Assembly: GCA_903902855.1 (NCBI GenBank)
Contig: CAIUWK010000011.1
Span: forward strand, 1 to 64,000
Source of the DNA: an uncultured Geobacter sp.
Lineage (GTDB): Bacteria > Desulfobacterota > Desulfuromonadia > Geobacterales > CAIOGM01
Reading direction: 5' to 3'
DNA length: 64,000 bases
Notes under the pieces: generated by a model
Databases searched by the model: none
The model's input: the letters and a program-made list of their open reading frames with translations, nothing else
What the model was told of the DNA's origin: nothing
Shown: piece after piece, positions 19,263-31,525 of the stretch
Numbering within the stretch: position 1 is the stretch's first letter
Layout: each line of letters starts with the position of its first letter
Made by a program: the position numbers and the translations under genes

Positions 19263-20036
19263 ATGGCCAAGATCATCTGCATCGCCAACCAGAAGGGTGG
19301 AGTCGGTAAGACTACCACCGCAGTGAACCTGTCCGCATCACTGGCTGCAGCCGAGCGGAGAGTGCTGCTGGTGGACATGGATCCCCAGGGGAATGCCGCC
19401 AGTGGGGTCGGTATCGACCGGAACATACTGGAGCGCTGTGTCTATGATGTTCTCATAAATGATATGGACCCGGAGGAGGCCATTGTCACCACCGCTTTTG
19501 CCGGGCTTCAGGTTCTCCCCTCCACCGGGGATCTGGCCGGTGCTGAACTGGAACTTGTTGCCGCCACCGGCAGGGAGCAGAGGCTGAAGGGAGCACTGGC
19601 CGGACTCCAGGAGCGGTACGATTACATTCTCATCGATTGTCCCCCCTCCCTGGGGCTCCTCACCGTCAATGCCATGACCGCCGCAGGGTCCATCCTGATA
19701 CCTCTCCAGTGCGAGTTTTACGCCATGGAGGGGCTCTCACATATCCTGACAACCATTAATCTGGTACAGAGGGGACTGAACCCATCCCTGGCAGTTGAAG
19801 GGATTCTGCTCACCATGTTCGATGGTCGCAACAATCTCTCCCGCCAAGTGAGCGAAGAAATCCGGGGGCATTTCCCGCGGGAGACCTTTGCCACGGTCAT
19901 ACCCCGTAATGTTCGGCTCTCGGAAGCTCCCAGCCACGGCAGACCGATCATGTTTTACGATATCGCCTCACGCGGGGCGGCCAGTTACTTGCAGTTGGCC
20001 AAGGAACTTATCGCCCGGGAGGTCCTCCATGATTAA
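19263..20036 (+). CDS. parA: Chromosome-partitioning ATPase ParA (Soj)
   Basis: Walker-type ATPase that works with ParB to segregate replication origins. The deviant Walker A is QKGGVGKTTTAVN, Walker A' is DMDPQGNA and Walker B is YILIDCPPSLG. The product from ATG 19263 (MAKIICIANQ) is 257 residues, the normal Soj length. The 28-residue extension in the ORF track has no protein-like character. It overlaps parB by 8 bases. The pair lies directly upstream of ATP synthase genes, an arrangement I associate with Geobacter relatives. Confidence 0.95.
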   Translation: MAKIICIANQKGGVGKTTTAVNLSASLAAAERRVLLVDMDPQGNAASGVGIDRNILERCVYDVLINDMDPEEAIVTTAFAGLQVLPSTGDLAGAELELVAATGREQRLKGALAGLQERYDYILIDCPPSLGLLTVNAMTAAGSILIPLQCEFYAMEGLSHILTTINLVQRGLNPSLAVEGILLTMFDGRNNLSRQVSEEIRGHFPRETFATVIPRNVRLSEAPSHGRPIMFYDIASRGAASYLQLAKELIAREVLHD

Positions 20037-20868
20037 AAAGAGTGGCCTTGGTCGGGGGATAGCGTCGCTTCTGCCGGTTGTGGAGGAGCGGGGGAGAGTC
20101 TATTTTTCCTGCCCCATCGAGGAGATCCGTCCCTTGCGGGGGCAGCCCCGCAAGACCTTCTCCGGTAAGAAGCTGGACGAGCTGGCCGCTTCCATTCGTG
20201 AGAAGGGAATCATTCAGCCGCTGGTAGTCCGGAACAAGGAAAACCATTACGAGCTCATTGCCGGAGAACGGCGCTGGCGGGCGGCTCAGAAAGCGGGGCT
20301 CCGTGAAGTCCCGGTGGTCATTCAGGATGTCTCCGACCAGACGGCGCTGGAGTTGGCCCTGGTGGAAAACATTCAGCGGGAGGACCTGAACGCCGTGGAA
20401 GAGGCCGAGGCCTACCAGGCGCTCATGGACTCCCTGGGGCTCTCCCAGGAGGAGTTGGCAAAACGGGTGGGGAAGGAGCGTTCCACTGTGGCCAACTCCC
20501 TCAGGCTGCTCAAGCTCCCCGAAGAGATTAAGAAGGATATCGTGGAGGAGCGGATTAGTATGGGGCATGGCCGCTCTCTCCTCCCCCTTGCCGATTCACC
20601 TCTCATGCGGCAGGCACGTGATGAGGTGGTCAAGCGAGGCCTTTCCGTACGGGAGACCGAATCACTGGTGCGCCGACTCCAGAGCGGTCCGGTGCTGGGC
20701 AGTCGGAGCGGAGTCCTGACGCCGGAATTGAGTGACCTCCAGGAGCGACTAAAGCGTCACTTCAAGGCAAAGGTTGCCATCAATCGGAGCGGCAATAAAG
20801 GAAAGATCGAGATCAACTTCAGCGATACGACGGAACTCACAAGAATTATCGAACTGTTGGGGTTATAA
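20029..20868 (+). CDS. parB: Chromosome-partitioning protein ParB
   Basis: CTP-dependent DNA-clamp protein that loads at parS. From ATG 20029 the protein is 279 residues: an N-terminal KSGLGRGIASLLP, the ParB/Srx domain with GERRWRAAQKAG (CTP-binding motif) and a helix-turn-helix region around LSQEELAKRVGKERSTVANSLRLL. A C-terminal dimerisation domain follows. The longer track start (19888) lies within parA in another frame and is rejected. GGAGG precedes the start inside parA. Confidence 0.95.
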   Translation: MIKKSGLGRGIASLLPVVEERGRVYFSCPIEEIRPLRGQPRKTFSGKKLDELAASIREKGIIQPLVVRNKENHYELIAGERRWRAAQKAGLREVPVVIQDVSDQTALELALVENIQREDLNAVEEAEAYQALMDSLGLSQEELAKRVGKERSTVANSLRLLKLPEEIKKDIVEERISMGHGRSLLPLADSPLMRQARDEVVKRGLSVRETESLVRRLQSGPVLGSRSGVLTPELSDLQERLKRHFKAKVAINRSGNKGKIEINFSDTTELTRIIELLGL

Positions 20869-20915
20869 AGAATGGGGTGTCAAAACTGTTTTTTTCGTAT
20901 CCTGCGTTAAATTTC

Positions 20916-20945
20916 TTGACAGCAGCTCAGTTAATGTGGTAGCTA
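20916..20945 (+). promoter_or_regulatory. Possible sigma-70 promoter of the atp operon
   Basis: A perfect TTGACA box lies in the 140-base gap between parB and atpF', followed after 18 bases by TAGCTA, a poor -10 match. The position is right for transcription of the ATP synthase cluster, but the weak -10 keeps confidence low. Confidence 0.35.
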
Positions 20946-21008
20946 TCCACTGTTTTAGCGTCATGCACTTGAACAAAGAATGCAATTCTCTCCTGACGGG
21001 GTGTCTTC

Positions 21009-21434
21009 GTGATTACACTTGACCTGGCTTTTATCATTCAGATTGTCAACTTTTTCCTTCTTCTTTTCATCCTCAATACGTTCCTCTACAAGCCGATTCG
21101 GAAGGCGTTGGCCGACCGGGCAGCGGAGATCAACGGCGCACGGCAGAGAGCCGACTCCGTGGATGCCGGCGTACAGGAGAAGGTCGCCGCCTACGAGGCG
21201 CGGATGCGTGAAGTAAAGGCCCAGGCTGCTGTTGAGCGGGCTGCCATGATGAAAGCCGTTGTGACCGAGGAGCAGGCACTCCTGGAGAAGGCGCGCCATG
21301 AGGCGACGGAGACCATCGGCGCCATCCGTGCGAAGGTCGCCAAGGAAACCGCCGATGCCCGGGAACTGCTCAGGACGCAGGCGCTGCTCCTTTCGTCCGA
21401 TATCTGCGAGAAGGTTCTTGGAAGGAGTCTGTAA
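21009..21434 (+). CDS. atpF': ATP synthase F0 subunit b'
   Basis: Second peripheral-stalk b-type subunit. The 141-residue protein has one N-terminal membrane segment (LAFIIQIVNFFLLLFILNTF) and a long charged helical coiled coil rich in Ala, Glu and Arg. The start is GTG with a weak ribosome binding site. It is followed by atpF two bases later. Having both b' and b encoded in the operon is the usual arrangement in Geobacter-type genomes. Confidence 0.92.
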   Translation: MITLDLAFIIQIVNFFLLLFILNTFLYKPIRKALADRAAEINGARQRADSVDAGVQEKVAAYEARMREVKAQAAVERAAMMKAVVTEEQALLEKARHEATETIGAIRAKVAKETADARELLRTQALLLSSDICEKVLGRSL

Positions 21435-21435
21435 G

Positions 21436-22044
21436 ATGCAGCAGCTGAATTTATCGAAAAATCGAAGAAAGTCCCTGCGAGTGATCACCATCTGTATTGC
21501 GGTACTAGCCACGGCAGTCGGTGCCTGGGCCTCGGAAGGGGGAGGTCACGCCGACGGCGGCGCTCAGTTGAAGGATTTCATCTGGCGTGTCATTGACTTT
21601 GCCGCTCTTGCCGGGATCATTATCTGGGCATTGGCCAAGCAGAACGTTAAGGGTGGGCTCAAGGCCAGGCAGGATGCCATTGAAACGACGCTGCGCGAGG
21701 CTGCAGCGGCCCGGGACGCAGCGGAGCGGAAGCTGAAAGAATATACCGCCAAGCTCGATTCGGCTAACAAGGAGATCGATGCCCTCTCTGCCACCATCAA
21801 ACAGGATGCGGCGGTGGAGAAGGTGCGGATGATTGCCGAGGCAACCGCCATGGCCGAGAAGATTAAGGAACAGGCACGACAGCTGGCGGGACAGGAGGTC
21901 CAGAAGGCCCGGACCTTGCTCCGGCAGGAGGCGGCTCATCTCGCAGTGGAACTTGCGGAAAAGAAGATCAAAGAGAACATCACGAAAAAAGACCAGGATA
22001 AACTGGTTGGCGACTATCTTTCCAAGGTGGTGGAGCTACATTGA
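21436..22044 (+). CDS. atpF: ATP synthase F0 subunit b
   Basis: Peripheral-stalk subunit linking F1 to the membrane. From ATG 21436 the product is 202 residues with two hydrophobic segments. The first, near residues 15-33, resembles a signal peptide ending WASEG; the second is the b-subunit membrane anchor ([19 protein letters not shown]). A long charged coiled coil follows. AAGGAG precedes the start. The track ORF start at 21298 is inside atpF' in another frame and is rejected. The stop overlaps the TTG start of atpH. Confidence 0.92.
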   Translation: MQQLNLSKNRRKSLRVITICIAVLATAVGAWASEGGGHADGGAQLKDFIWRVIDFAALAGIIIWALAKQNVKGGLKARQDAIETTLREAAAARDAAERKLKEYTAKLDSANKEIDALSATIKQDAAVEKVRMIAEATAMAEKIKEQARQLAGQEVQKARTLLRQEAAHLAVELAEKKIKENITKKDQDKLVGDYLSKVVELH

Positions 22045-22583
22045 TTACGAATGCGATTGCCCGGCGTTACGCCAAGGCCCTGGTGCAGCTCGCCGCTGAA
22101 GAGCAGCGTGTGGAGCTGATTCATGGGGAATTGAGCCGTTTTGAAACACTCCTGACGGCACAGAGTCAACTACGATCCGTCCTGATCAATCCAGCCTACG
22201 GCATCGAGGAAAAACGGGCCATCGTGCGAGACGTCATGGCGCGCATGGTCATCTCGGGGACGGTGGCAAACTTTCTCCTGCTTCTCCTGGATCGGGGACG
22301 AATCGGTTTCCTCTCGGCGATCATAGCGTCCTACGGGACCTATGCCGACGAGATCTCCGGTGTGGTCCGCCCGACACTCTACACGGCCATCCCCCTGGAA
22401 GCGATCGAAATACAGGGGATCAAGGACGCGCTGACTACTGCCACCGGGAAGAAAGTGGTCCTCTCCGTGCAGGTGGACCCCTCGCTCATCGGCGGGGTGG
22501 TCACCAAGATCGGCGACATGGTATATGACGGTAGTATCAGAACCCAACTCAATCGGATTGAAAGCATATTACAGAAGGGGTGA
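22041..22583 (+). CDS. atpH: ATP synthase F1 subunit delta
   Basis: The delta (OSCP-like) subunit connects the b stalk to the alpha-beta crown. The 180-residue sequence begins [17 protein letters not shown], the family's N-terminal helix, and ends with the conserved [23 protein letters not shown] motif. The start is an unusual TTG overlapping the atpF stop (TTGA), implying translational coupling. Gene order is the standard b-delta-alpha-gamma-beta-epsilon. Confidence 0.95.
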   Translation: MITNAIARRYAKALVQLAAEEQRVELIHGELSRFETLLTAQSQLRSVLINPAYGIEEKRAIVRDVMARMVISGTVANFLLLLLDRGRIGFLSAIIASYGTYADEISGVVRPTLYTAIPLEAIEIQGIKDALTTATGKKVVLSVQVDPSLIGGVVTKIGDMVYDGSIRTQLNRIESILQKG

Positions 22584-22592
22584 GACGTTCCT

Positions 22593-24101
22593 ATGGAAAT
22601 CAGAGCCGAAGAAATCAGCGAGATTATTAAGAAGCAGATCAAGGGTTACGGCAAAGAGGTTGAGGTTGCCGAAACCGGCACCATCATCTCCATCGGTGAC
22701 GGTATTGCCCGTATCTACGGCCTGGACAAGGCCATGGCCGGCGAGCTCTTGGAGTTCCCCGGCGGCGTAGCCGGGATGGTGATGAACCTTGAGGAAGATA
22801 ACGTAGGGGCCGCGATCCTCGGCGATTTCGAGAATATCAAAGAAGGGGACACGGTCAAGCGTACCGGCCGGATCACCCAGGTTCCGGTGGGGGATGCTCT
22901 CATCGGCCGCGTGGTCAACGCCATCGGTGAACCCATCGATGGCAAGGGACCCATCAACACCACGACCTTCAGCAAGGTCGAGGTGAAGGCCCCAGGCATC
23001 GTAAAGCGTAAATCGGTCCATCAGCCCATGGCCACCGGTCTCAAGGCCATCGACTCCATGGTACCCATCGGGCGCGGCCAGCGCGAGTTGATCATCGGTG
23101 ACCGGCAGACCGGCAAGACCGCCGTGGCCATGGATACGATCATCAATCAAAAAGGTGGTGATGTGGTCTGTATCTACGTCGCCATCGGCCAGAAGCGTTC
23201 CACCGTAGCTCAGGTCGTCTCCAAGCTCACCGAGCATGGCGCCATGGATTACACCATCGTGGTTGCAGCCACCGCCTCCGAGCCGGCACCGCTCCAGTAT
23301 CTTGCCCCCTATACCGGCGTCACCATGGGTGAATATTTCCGGGATAACAAAAGACATGCATTGATCGTCTATGATGATCTCTCCAAGCAGGCCGTCGCTT
23401 ACCGGCAGCTTTCACTGCTCCTGCGCCGCCCGCCGGGACGTGAAGCATATCCCGGCGACGTCTTTTATCTTCATAGCCGCCTCCTGGAGCGTGCGGCCAA
23501 GGTTTCCGACGAATGCGGAGCTGGTTCGCTCACAGCACTCCCCATCATCGAGACCCAGGCTGGTGACGTTTCGGCGTACATCCCCACTAATGTTATTTCC
23601 ATCACCGATGGTCAGATTTTCCTTGAAGCGGATCTCTTCTACTCCGGCCAACGTCCCGCCATCAACGTGGGGATCTCCGTATCCCGCGTCGGCGGCGCCG
23701 CCCAGACCAAGGCGATGAAGCAGGTAGCCGGTACGTTGCGACTCAACCTCGCCCAGTTCCGCGAGATGGCGGCCTTTGCCCAGTTCGGCTCCGACCTGGA
23801 CAAGGCGACCCAGATGCAGCTTGCCCGCGGCGAGCGACTGGTGGAGATTCTCAAGCAGCCCCAGTACAAGCCGCTTCCCTTTGAGAAACAGGTCATCATC
23901 ATCTTTGCCGCCAATAACGGCTTCCTGGATGATTACCCGGTCTCCGCGCTCAAGCGTTACGAGCCCGAGCTGCTCTCCTTTTTCGATACGAAAAAGAGCT
24001 CCCTCGTTACCGAACTGCGTGACAAGAAGGCCATCGACGACGATCTCAAGGCGAAGATTATCGCCGCTATGAACGAATTCAAAAAAGAGTTCACGGCGTA
24101 A
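22593..24101 (+). CDS. atpA: ATP synthase F1 subunit alpha
   Basis: Non-catalytic nucleotide-binding subunit of F1. The 502-residue protein has Walker [10 protein letters not shown], the ATPase alpha/beta region [34 protein letters not shown] and the signature [14 protein letters not shown]. Length and start ([16 protein letters not shown]) are typical. Confidence 0.98.
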   Translation: MEIRAEEISEIIKKQIKGYGKEVEVAETGTIISIGDGIARIYGLDKAMAGELLEFPGGVAGMVMNLEEDNVGAAILGDFENIKEGDTVKRTGRITQVPVGDALIGRVVNAIGEPIDGKGPINTTTFSKVEVKAPGIVKRKSVHQPMATGLKAIDSMVPIGRGQRELIIGDRQTGKTAVAMDTIINQKGGDVVCIYVAIGQKRSTVAQVVSKLTEHGAMDYTIVVAATASEPAPLQYLAPYTGVTMGEYFRDNKRHALIVYDDLSKQAVAYRQLSLLLRRPPGREAYPGDVFYLHSRLLERAAKVSDECGAGSLTALPIIETQAGDVSAYIPTNVISITDGQIFLEADLFYSGQRPAINVGISVSRVGGAAQTKAMKQVAGTLRLNLAQFREMAAFAQFGSDLDKATQMQLARGERLVEILKQPQYKPLPFEKQVIIIFAANNGFLDDYPVSALKRYEPELLSFFDTKKSSLVTELRDKKAIDDDLKAKIIAAMNEFKKEFTA

Positions 24102-24128
24102 TCTCAAGAGTCAAGGACGGGAAGCTGT

Positions 24129-26473
<2,345 letters not shown>

Positions 26474-26569
26474 ATCAGGTGAAAGGAGAAAGGTGAGAGA
26501 TGTAAGGACTATCCGTCAGTTTCTTCATGTTGAGCCTTCCTCTTTTATCTTTTAACCTAAGGATTTTTT

Positions 26570-26986
26570 ATGGCAGAAAAACTATTGATGGACTTGGTCA
26601 CTCCGTACCGGAAAGTCCTTTCCGTAGAGGTTGACGAAATAACTGCTACCGGTTCTTTGGGTGAATTCGGCGTACTTCCCGGCCATGCACCGTTTCTTAC
26701 CTCACTGAAGATTGGTGAGCTTTCCTACCGGCATGGTGGGATAACTGATCATCTTGCCCTTAACTGGGGGTATTTTGAGGTTGAGGATGACAAGGTCACC
26801 ATTCTTGTCGAGACAGCCGAACTTGCCGATGAGATCGATCTTGTACGCGCCCGGGCCGCCTTGACCCGCGCCGAAGAGGCGATGAGGAAACTGCTCCCCG
26901 AAGACAAGGAGTTTCGCAAGTACGAACTTGCTCTCGAACGGGCGCTCATTCGTGTTCAGGTCGCAGCCAAAGCTGCACGTAAGTAG
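26570..26986 (+). CDS. atpC: ATP synthase F1 subunit epsilon
   Basis: Rotor-associated inhibitory subunit. The 138-residue protein has the beta-sandwich N-terminal domain (GEFGVLPGHAPFLTSLKIGEL) and a two-helix C-terminal domain. It is separated from atpD by 96 bases and is followed by a strong terminator, so it ends the operon. Subunits a (atpB) and c (atpE) are not encoded in this window. Confidence 0.95.
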   Translation: MAEKLLMDLVTPYRKVLSVEVDEITATGSLGEFGVLPGHAPFLTSLKIGELSYRHGGITDHLALNWGYFEVEDDKVTILVETAELADEIDLVRARAALTRAEEAMRKLLPEDKEFRKYELALERALIRVQVAAKAARK

Positions 26987-27009
26987 CGTCATCGTACGTT
27001 CATATGACA

Positions 27010-27039
27010 AAAAAGAGCGGCTCTGCCGCTCTTTTTTTA
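27010..27039. terminator. Intrinsic terminator after atpC
   Basis: AAAGAGCGG and CCGCTCTTT form a 9-bp stem around CTCTG, followed by TTTTTTT on the plus strand and preceded by an A-run, so it can work in both directions. It ends the par-atp region. Confidence 0.9.
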
Positions 27040-27125
27040 TCTCTGGAGAATAACCAAGATACGGAAAAGCCGCTCCCGAAAATGAAGCGGCCTTATGTAA
27101 TCCTCTTGCTCACTCCCTTATCGCA

Positions 27126-27740
27126 TCAGGAACAGAGAAACGTGGGGAAATGAACGAGACTTTGCATGGTTACCATCAGGTCTCCACGATTCTCGGATTC
27201 GTACATCTGCATGAGGAGGCTCATGGAAGTCTGATAGAGTTCCGTCATCTCCTTGCGGGCCTTGCAGATGAAATAATCGTTAGGTTCCTCCGGAAGAAAT
27301 GCCGCGGCATAGAGATCGCTTACTTTTTCCAGATGGGCTTTTGCTTCTTGGGGCTGATCGCGTGACATCAAGCGGATGCCGGCGACGGCGTTGATGCGAA
27401 ATTCTTCACAGTCACAGCTGATTGACTCAAAGTTAATGCGATAGGCATCCCCCTGGGCAAGTATGGGGTTGAAATGCTCCTTGCTGTTCAGAGACTTTCG
27501 AAGCCGGCTCAATGTCGTTTTGAAATTTTTGAATCCTGCTTCGTGATTGCACCCGGGCCAGAGAAGCTCAATGAGCTGATTTCGATGTACCCACTGGTCT
27601 GAAGTAATTAGCAGGTAGCAGAAGAGCAGCCGTGCCTTTTGGCTGTCCCATTGAATGGCAATTGGTTGATTCCCCCGATAGAACGTCAAGCCGCCGAAGG
27701 TGCGGATGGCGATGGATTCTGACTGCGCGCGTCGTTTCAT
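27126..27740 (-). CDS. Orphan SARP/BTAD-type transcriptional regulator
   Basis: The 204-residue protein has an N-terminal winged helix of the OmpR/SARP kind (IRTFGGLTFYRGNQPI...KARLLFCYLL...QLIELLWPGCNHEAGFKNFKTTLSRLRKSL). It is followed by a short all-helical region resembling the bacterial transcriptional activator domain (DLYAAAFLPEEPNDYFICKARKEMTELY). It lacks the ATPase and TPR parts of larger AfsR-type regulators. AAAGGA lies upstream of the ATG. It is monocistronic, and its target is unknown; a tandem repeat at its own promoter suggests autoregulation. Confidence 0.72.
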   Translation of the reverse strand: MKRRAQSESIAIRTFGGLTFYRGNQPIAIQWDSQKARLLFCYLLITSDQWVHRNQLIELLWPGCNHEAGFKNFKTTLSRLRKSLNSKEHFNPILAQGDAYRINFESISCDCEEFRINAVAGIRLMSRDQPQEAKAHLEKVSDLYAAAFLPEEPNDYFICKARKEMTELYQTSMSLLMQMYESENRGDLMVTMQSLVHFPTFLCS

Positions 27741-27792
27741 GACTTGACAATCCTTTTGTAACGGGTAGTTTGGCGGTCTGCTACTTAGCAGA

Positions 27793-27822
27793 AGTATGCC
27801 ACGTAGTTGCCGTAGTTGTCAA
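27793..27822 (-). promoter_or_regulatory. Predicted promoter and tandem operator of the SARP-like gene
   Basis: On the minus strand TTGACA is followed after 18 bases by CATACT. The -35 region overlaps two tandem 9-mers, CGTAGTTGC and CGTAGTTGT on the plus strand (27802-27819). SARP-type proteins bind short direct repeats at the -35 region, so this could be an autoregulatory site; that part is inference. Confidence 0.45.
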
Positions 27823-27906
27823 ATAATTTTTACGTTTCGGTGTACTATCTGCATTTATTTTGTAACTTGTTTGATCTTGATATGTTGTTATTTGAATGTA
27901 TGGCGA

Positions 27907-27946
27907 TAAAAAAACGGTGCCTCCTCTTCAGGCACCGTTGTTTTAT
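27907..27946 (-). terminator. Intrinsic terminator of the rubrerythrin gene
   Basis: AACGGTGCCT and AGGCACCGTT form a 10-bp stem with a 7-base loop. On the minus strand it is followed by TTTTTTTAT, just past the rubrerythrin stop. The other direction has TTGTTTTA, so weak bidirectional activity is possible. Confidence 0.85.
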
Positions 27947-27968
27947 CACTAATTGTCGGTTCTAAGGG

Positions 27969-28466
27969 TTATTCCCTCACGTAGGTATCCTGATCCGATT
28001 CGTTAACCATTCCCATAATATGGGCATACTCCGATTCGATCAGGGCGTAGTGCTGTTCGGTCTCTTTGACTACCCGTAGAAAAATACTCTTTACCAGCGG
28101 ATCAACGATGTCCCGGGCGAAGTGAGTGTACTGGTCGATGCATGCCTTCTCTTCTGCAAGAGAGATCTCCAGAGCCTTTTGTTCGTGGGTATCGGAGGTA
28201 ATCGACGTTTCAAGTTCGGCAAAGACGGTATTCTCCAGGTCCGGCGGGGTAGCTATGAACGATGTGAGATCGCCAAACTCGGTACCTTTGTAGTGATCGA
28301 AAAAAGCCTTGAGATGTCCAACCTCTTCATTGGCTAAAAGTTCGAAGACCTTTTGAGCCCGGTCATTCTTTGTCACTGAAGCTGCACGCCGGTAGAAATC
28401 CATACTGTCTTTTTCTGCCTGAATGGCCAGTTTCAGTGCCTCCTGTACAGTGTACTCTTTGCCCAT
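27969..28466 (-). CDS. Rubrerythrin-like ferritin-family diiron protein
   Basis: A 165-residue four-helix-bundle protein with diiron ligand patterns typical of the rubrerythrin N-terminal domain: Glu in AIQAEKDSMDFY, ExxH in LLANEEVGHLKAF, a Glu in SLAEEKACIDQY and ExxH in VKETEQHYALIE. It lacks the rubredoxin-like C-terminal domain of classical rubrerythrin. It likely reduces peroxide or manages iron in this anaerobe. GGAGG precedes the ATG, and a near-consensus promoter and terminator show it is transcribed alone. Confidence 0.88.
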   Translation of the reverse strand: MGKEYTVQEALKLAIQAEKDSMDFYRRAASVTKNDRAQKVFELLANEEVGHLKAFFDHYKGTEFGDLTSFIATPPDLENTVFAELETSITSDTHEQKALEISLAEEKACIDQYTHFARDIVDPLVKSIFLRVVKETEQHYALIESEYAHIMGMVNESDQDTYVRE

Positions 28467-28507
28467 CGCAATTCCTCCCGAGATAGTAGTAGGCTTTTAG
28501 CGTAAAC

Positions 28508-28535
28508 ATTATATCTGCAAAAATTTTAAGTTCAA
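28508..28535 (-). promoter_or_regulatory. Sigma-70 promoter of the rubrerythrin gene
   Basis: TTGAAC and a perfect TATAAT are spaced by 16 bases on the minus strand, within the AT-rich gap between tatD and the rubrerythrin gene. The leader would be about 35 bases. Confidence 0.75.
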
Positions 28536-28554
28536 TAGAAAAATGATGGTCGTC

Positions 28555-29316
28555 TTAGGGCAATCCGAAGAGCTGCCGGGCATTGGTGGTGGTGACGGCG
28601 GCGATCTGTTCCAGTGAAATCCCCTTGATAGCGGCCATTCTCCGTGCCGTCTCCAGCAGGAAGGCCGGTTCGTTGAGGCTTCCCCGGTGGGGAACCGGAG
28701 TCAGATCAGGGGCGTCGCTCTCCAGGAGGAGATGTTCCAACGGAATGCGCCGGACAACCTCCAGAGGTCGAACTGCGTTGGGGTAGGTCACTGGGCCTGC
28801 GACACCAATATGGAGGCCTAGTCTGATGCATTCCTGGGCTGTCTCCGGGCTGCCGGAAAAGGCATGCATCACCCCCCCTACCTTGGCTACGTTCTCTTCC
28901 CGGAGGATTTGCAGCAGGTCGGCAAAGGCCCGTCGACAGTGAAGAATTACCGGTAGACCGCACCGGAGTGCCAGGCGGAGTTGCAAGCGAAATGCTGTCT
29001 GTTGGATCAGACGCGGCACGGTATCATCACTGTAGTCTAGCCCGATCTCGCCGATGGCCACGGCGTGACACGCAAGACGCTCCAGTTTGGCAACTGTTTC
29101 CTCATTGAAACCCATAGCCATCAAGGGGTGAATGCCGGGGGCCGCAAAAATCCGTGAGTCACGGCCGGCTACCGCCACAAGATCGTCCCAGCACGACGGA
29201 GCGACTCCGGGGAGGACGAAACGGGTCACTCCGGCAGCCTGGGCGCGCTGCAGCAGTTCCGGCAGCTGCAAGATAAGAGAGGGGACATTCAGATGGCAAT
29301 GGGTATCGACAAACAT
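28555..29316 (-). CDS. tatD: TatD-family metal-dependent hydrolase
   Basis: TIM-barrel metallohydrolase with 3'-5' DNase activity in characterised relatives. All expected metal ligands are visible: DTHCHLNV, Glu in AIGEIGLDYS, His in PVILHCRRA, His in GGVMHAFSG and Asp in LLESDAPDLTP. The 253-residue length is standard. The ribosome binding site is weak. It is followed by a promoter for the next gene, so it probably forms its own transcript. Confidence 0.92.
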   Translation of the reverse strand: MFVDTHCHLNVPSLILQLPELLQRAQAAGVTRFVLPGVAPSCWDDLVAVAGRDSRIFAAPGIHPLMAMGFNEETVAKLERLACHAVAIGEIGLDYSDDTVPRLIQQTAFRLQLRLALRCGLPVILHCRRAFADLLQILREENVAKVGGVMHAFSGSPETAQECIRLGLHIGVAGPVTYPNAVRPLEVVRRIPLEHLLLESDAPDLTPVPHRGSLNEPAFLLETARRMAAIKGISLEQIAAVTTTNARQLFGLP

Positions 29317-29436
29317 GCTCTTGTCAAAAAATGAAAGTAAAGGTACAAAGGGTGGGTTACTCTATCACTCTCCCTGCGAATGATGGAAGGGCTTTTTCAA
29401 AAGAAGATTCGCACGGGATATTATCCGGAGAATTTC

Positions 29437-29877
29437 ATGGCCAAGGGAAATTTCACTGCAGCCGGCGATACGCTGCTTATCATGTTGCTCAGACTTCCCC
29501 TGGGGATCATTTTCGTAGCTCACGGCTCCCAGAAACTCCTGGGACTCTTCGGTGGTCAGGGTTTGACCTCAACCTTCAGGACATTCGAGGAGAAGATGGG
29601 GATCCCGCCGGTCCTGACGTTTCTTGCCATCATCGCCGAGTTCGGCGGTGGGATCGGCCTTCTTCTGGGGCTCCTCACCCGCTTCTCCGCAGTTGGGATA
29701 GCCGCCACCATGGTGGTGGCCATGTACAAGGTAACCCTGATAAACGGCTTTTTCCTCAACGTCGCCGGCCGGGGGCCGGGAATCGAATACAATCTGGCCC
29801 TTCTGGGGATGGCCCTGGCCATAGTCGTCAAGGGTGGAGGAGCGTGGTCGGTGGACCGGTTCCTCTGGAAACGCTGA
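29437..29877 (+). CDS. DoxX family membrane protein
   Basis: A 146-residue protein with four membrane segments. The N-terminal LLRLPLGIIFVAHGSQKLLGLFGG and central EFGGGIGLLLGLLTR match the DoxX/DoxD family, associated with quinone-linked or thiol redox reactions in some members. The ATG at 29437 is preferred over 29380 because CGGAG lies 7 bases ahead of it. Exact role unknown. Confidence 0.88.
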   Translation: MAKGNFTAAGDTLLIMLLRLPLGIIFVAHGSQKLLGLFGGQGLTSTFRTFEEKMGIPPVLTFLAIIAEFGGGIGLLLGLLTRFSAVGIAATMVVAMYKVTLINGFFLNVAGRGPGIEYNLALLGMALAIVVKGGGAWSVDRFLWKR

Positions 29878-29935
29878 TTTCCGGCCAAGGGCAAAACAAC
29901 AGGAATAGACAACGGTAACTACGGAGTAGAAACAG

Positions 29936-31519
29936 ATGAAGAAGCAGAACGAGCAGGAGATCAATCGTCGGCGGACCTTCGCCATCATCAGCCACCCGGA
30001 TGCGGGGAAGACTACCATCACCGAGAAGCTTCTCCTCTTCGGCGGTGCGATCCAGCAGGCAGGGGAGGTCCGTGCGCGCAAGGCATCCCGCCACGCCACC
30101 TCGGACTGGATGGAGATGGAGAAACAGCGGGGGATTTCGGTGACCTCGTCGGTGATGAAGTTCACCTATGGCGATTACGAGATCAATCTCCTGGACACGC
30201 CGGGGCACAATGACTTCTCCGAGGATACCTACCGGGTCCTCACTGCCGTGGACTCGGTCCTCATGGTTATCGATTCGGTGAAGGGGGTGGAGAGTCAGAC
30301 CAAGAAGCTTCTGGAGGTCTGTCGTCTCCGTCATACCCCTATCATGACCTTCATCAACAAGCTGGACCGGGAGGGGCGCGAACCCATAGATCTCATTGAT
30401 GAGATCGAGAGTCTCCTGAAGATCCAGTGCGCCCCCATGACCTGGCCCGTGGGGATGGGGAAACGGTTCCGCGGCACCTACCACCTCTATTCCAAAGAGC
30501 TGACCTTTTTCGATCCCGAGGCCGAGAAAGGGGTGGGGCAGATCGCCACCGTCACTGGCCTGGATGATCCGAGGCTGGTGGAGCTGCTTGGCTCTCAGGT
30601 TGAGGAGCTGCGCAATGACGTGGAGCTGCTGGAGGGGGCAGCCCACCCGTTCCAGGAGGAGGCGTATCTGGCCGGACTCCAGACCCCGGTCTTCTTCGGC
30701 AGCGCCATCAACACCTTCGGGGTCCAGCAGCTCCTGGATACCTTTGTCTCCTATGCCCCGTCGCCACTCCCCCGGGAGGCGGTAACCCGCACCGTATCCC
30801 CCTATGAAGAGCCGTTCACCGGGTTCTGTTTCAAGATCCAGGCAAATATGGACCCGGCCCATCGTGACAGGATCGCCTTTTTCCGGATCTGCTCGGGGAG
30901 ATTCACCCGGGGGATGAAGGTCCGCCATCTCCGGCTGGGGCGCGATATGGCCATAGCCAATGCCACCATTTTCATGGCCCAGGACCGGACCAATGTGGAG
31001 GAGGCCTTTCCCGGCGACATCATCGGCATCCACAACCACGGCATCATCAAGATCGGTGATACCTTCACTCAGGGGGAAGAGCTCAAATACACCGGTATCC
31101 CCAACTTTGCGCCGGAGCATTTCCGGAAGGTGAGGCTTCTTGACCCCATGAAATCCAAGGCGCTGGAAAAGGGGCTGGTACAGCTGGCAGAAGAGGGGTC
31201 AACCCAGGTATTTCGCCCGCTCATGGGGGCCGACTGGATCGTAGGGGCGGTGGGGCTGCTGCAGTTTGAGGTGGTCATGCACCGTCTGGAGCACGAGTAC
31301 AAGGTCAAGGCTGCCTATGAGCCGGTGAACTACGCCACCGCCCGCTGGGTTACCGGCGAGAAAAAGCTTCTGGAGGAGTTTCAGAAGAAAGAGGTGATGA
31401 ATCTCTTCATGGATGGGGAAGGAAACCTGACCTATCTGGCGTCCAGCGCCTGGAGGCTGGAAAATACCATGGAGAACTGGAAGGGGCTGGAATTCCACGA
31501 AATACGGGAACACAGCTGA
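29936..31519 (+). CDS. prfC: Peptide chain release factor 3
   Basis: Translational GTPase that recycles RF1/RF2 after termination. GTPase motifs are G1 [10 protein letters not shown]3 DTPGH and G4 NKLD. The family feature '[25 protein letters not shown]' is clear. The 527-residue length is normal. It sits 58 bases after doxX; the stop is followed by a GGGACCGGGGAC-type repeat tract. Confidence 0.97.
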   Translation: MKKQNEQEINRRRTFAIISHPDAGKTTITEKLLLFGGAIQQAGEVRARKASRHATSDWMEMEKQRGISVTSSVMKFTYGDYEINLLDTPGHNDFSEDTYRVLTAVDSVLMVIDSVKGVESQTKKLLEVCRLRHTPIMTFINKLDREGREPIDLIDEIESLLKIQCAPMTWPVGMGKRFRGTYHLYSKELTFFDPEAEKGVGQIATVTGLDDPRLVELLGSQVEELRNDVELLEGAAHPFQEEAYLAGLQTPVFFGSAINTFGVQQLLDTFVSYAPSPLPREAVTRTVSPYEEPFTGFCFKIQANMDPAHRDRIAFFRICSGRFTRGMKVRHLRLGRDMAIANATIFMAQDRTNVEEAFPGDIIGIHNHGIIKIGDTFTQGEELKYTGIPNFAPEHFRKVRLLDPMKSKALEKGLVQLAEEGSTQVFRPLMGADWIVGAVGLLQFEVVMHRLEHEYKVKAAYEPVNYATARWVTGEKKLLEEFQKKEVMNLFMDGEGNLTYLASSAWRLENTMENWKGLEFHEIREHS

Positions 31520-31525
31520 GAATCA

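Noticed and set aside
20869-21008. parS site near parB
   Set aside because: No match to the 16-base palindrome TGTTTCACGTGAAACA was found here or elsewhere in the window by eye.
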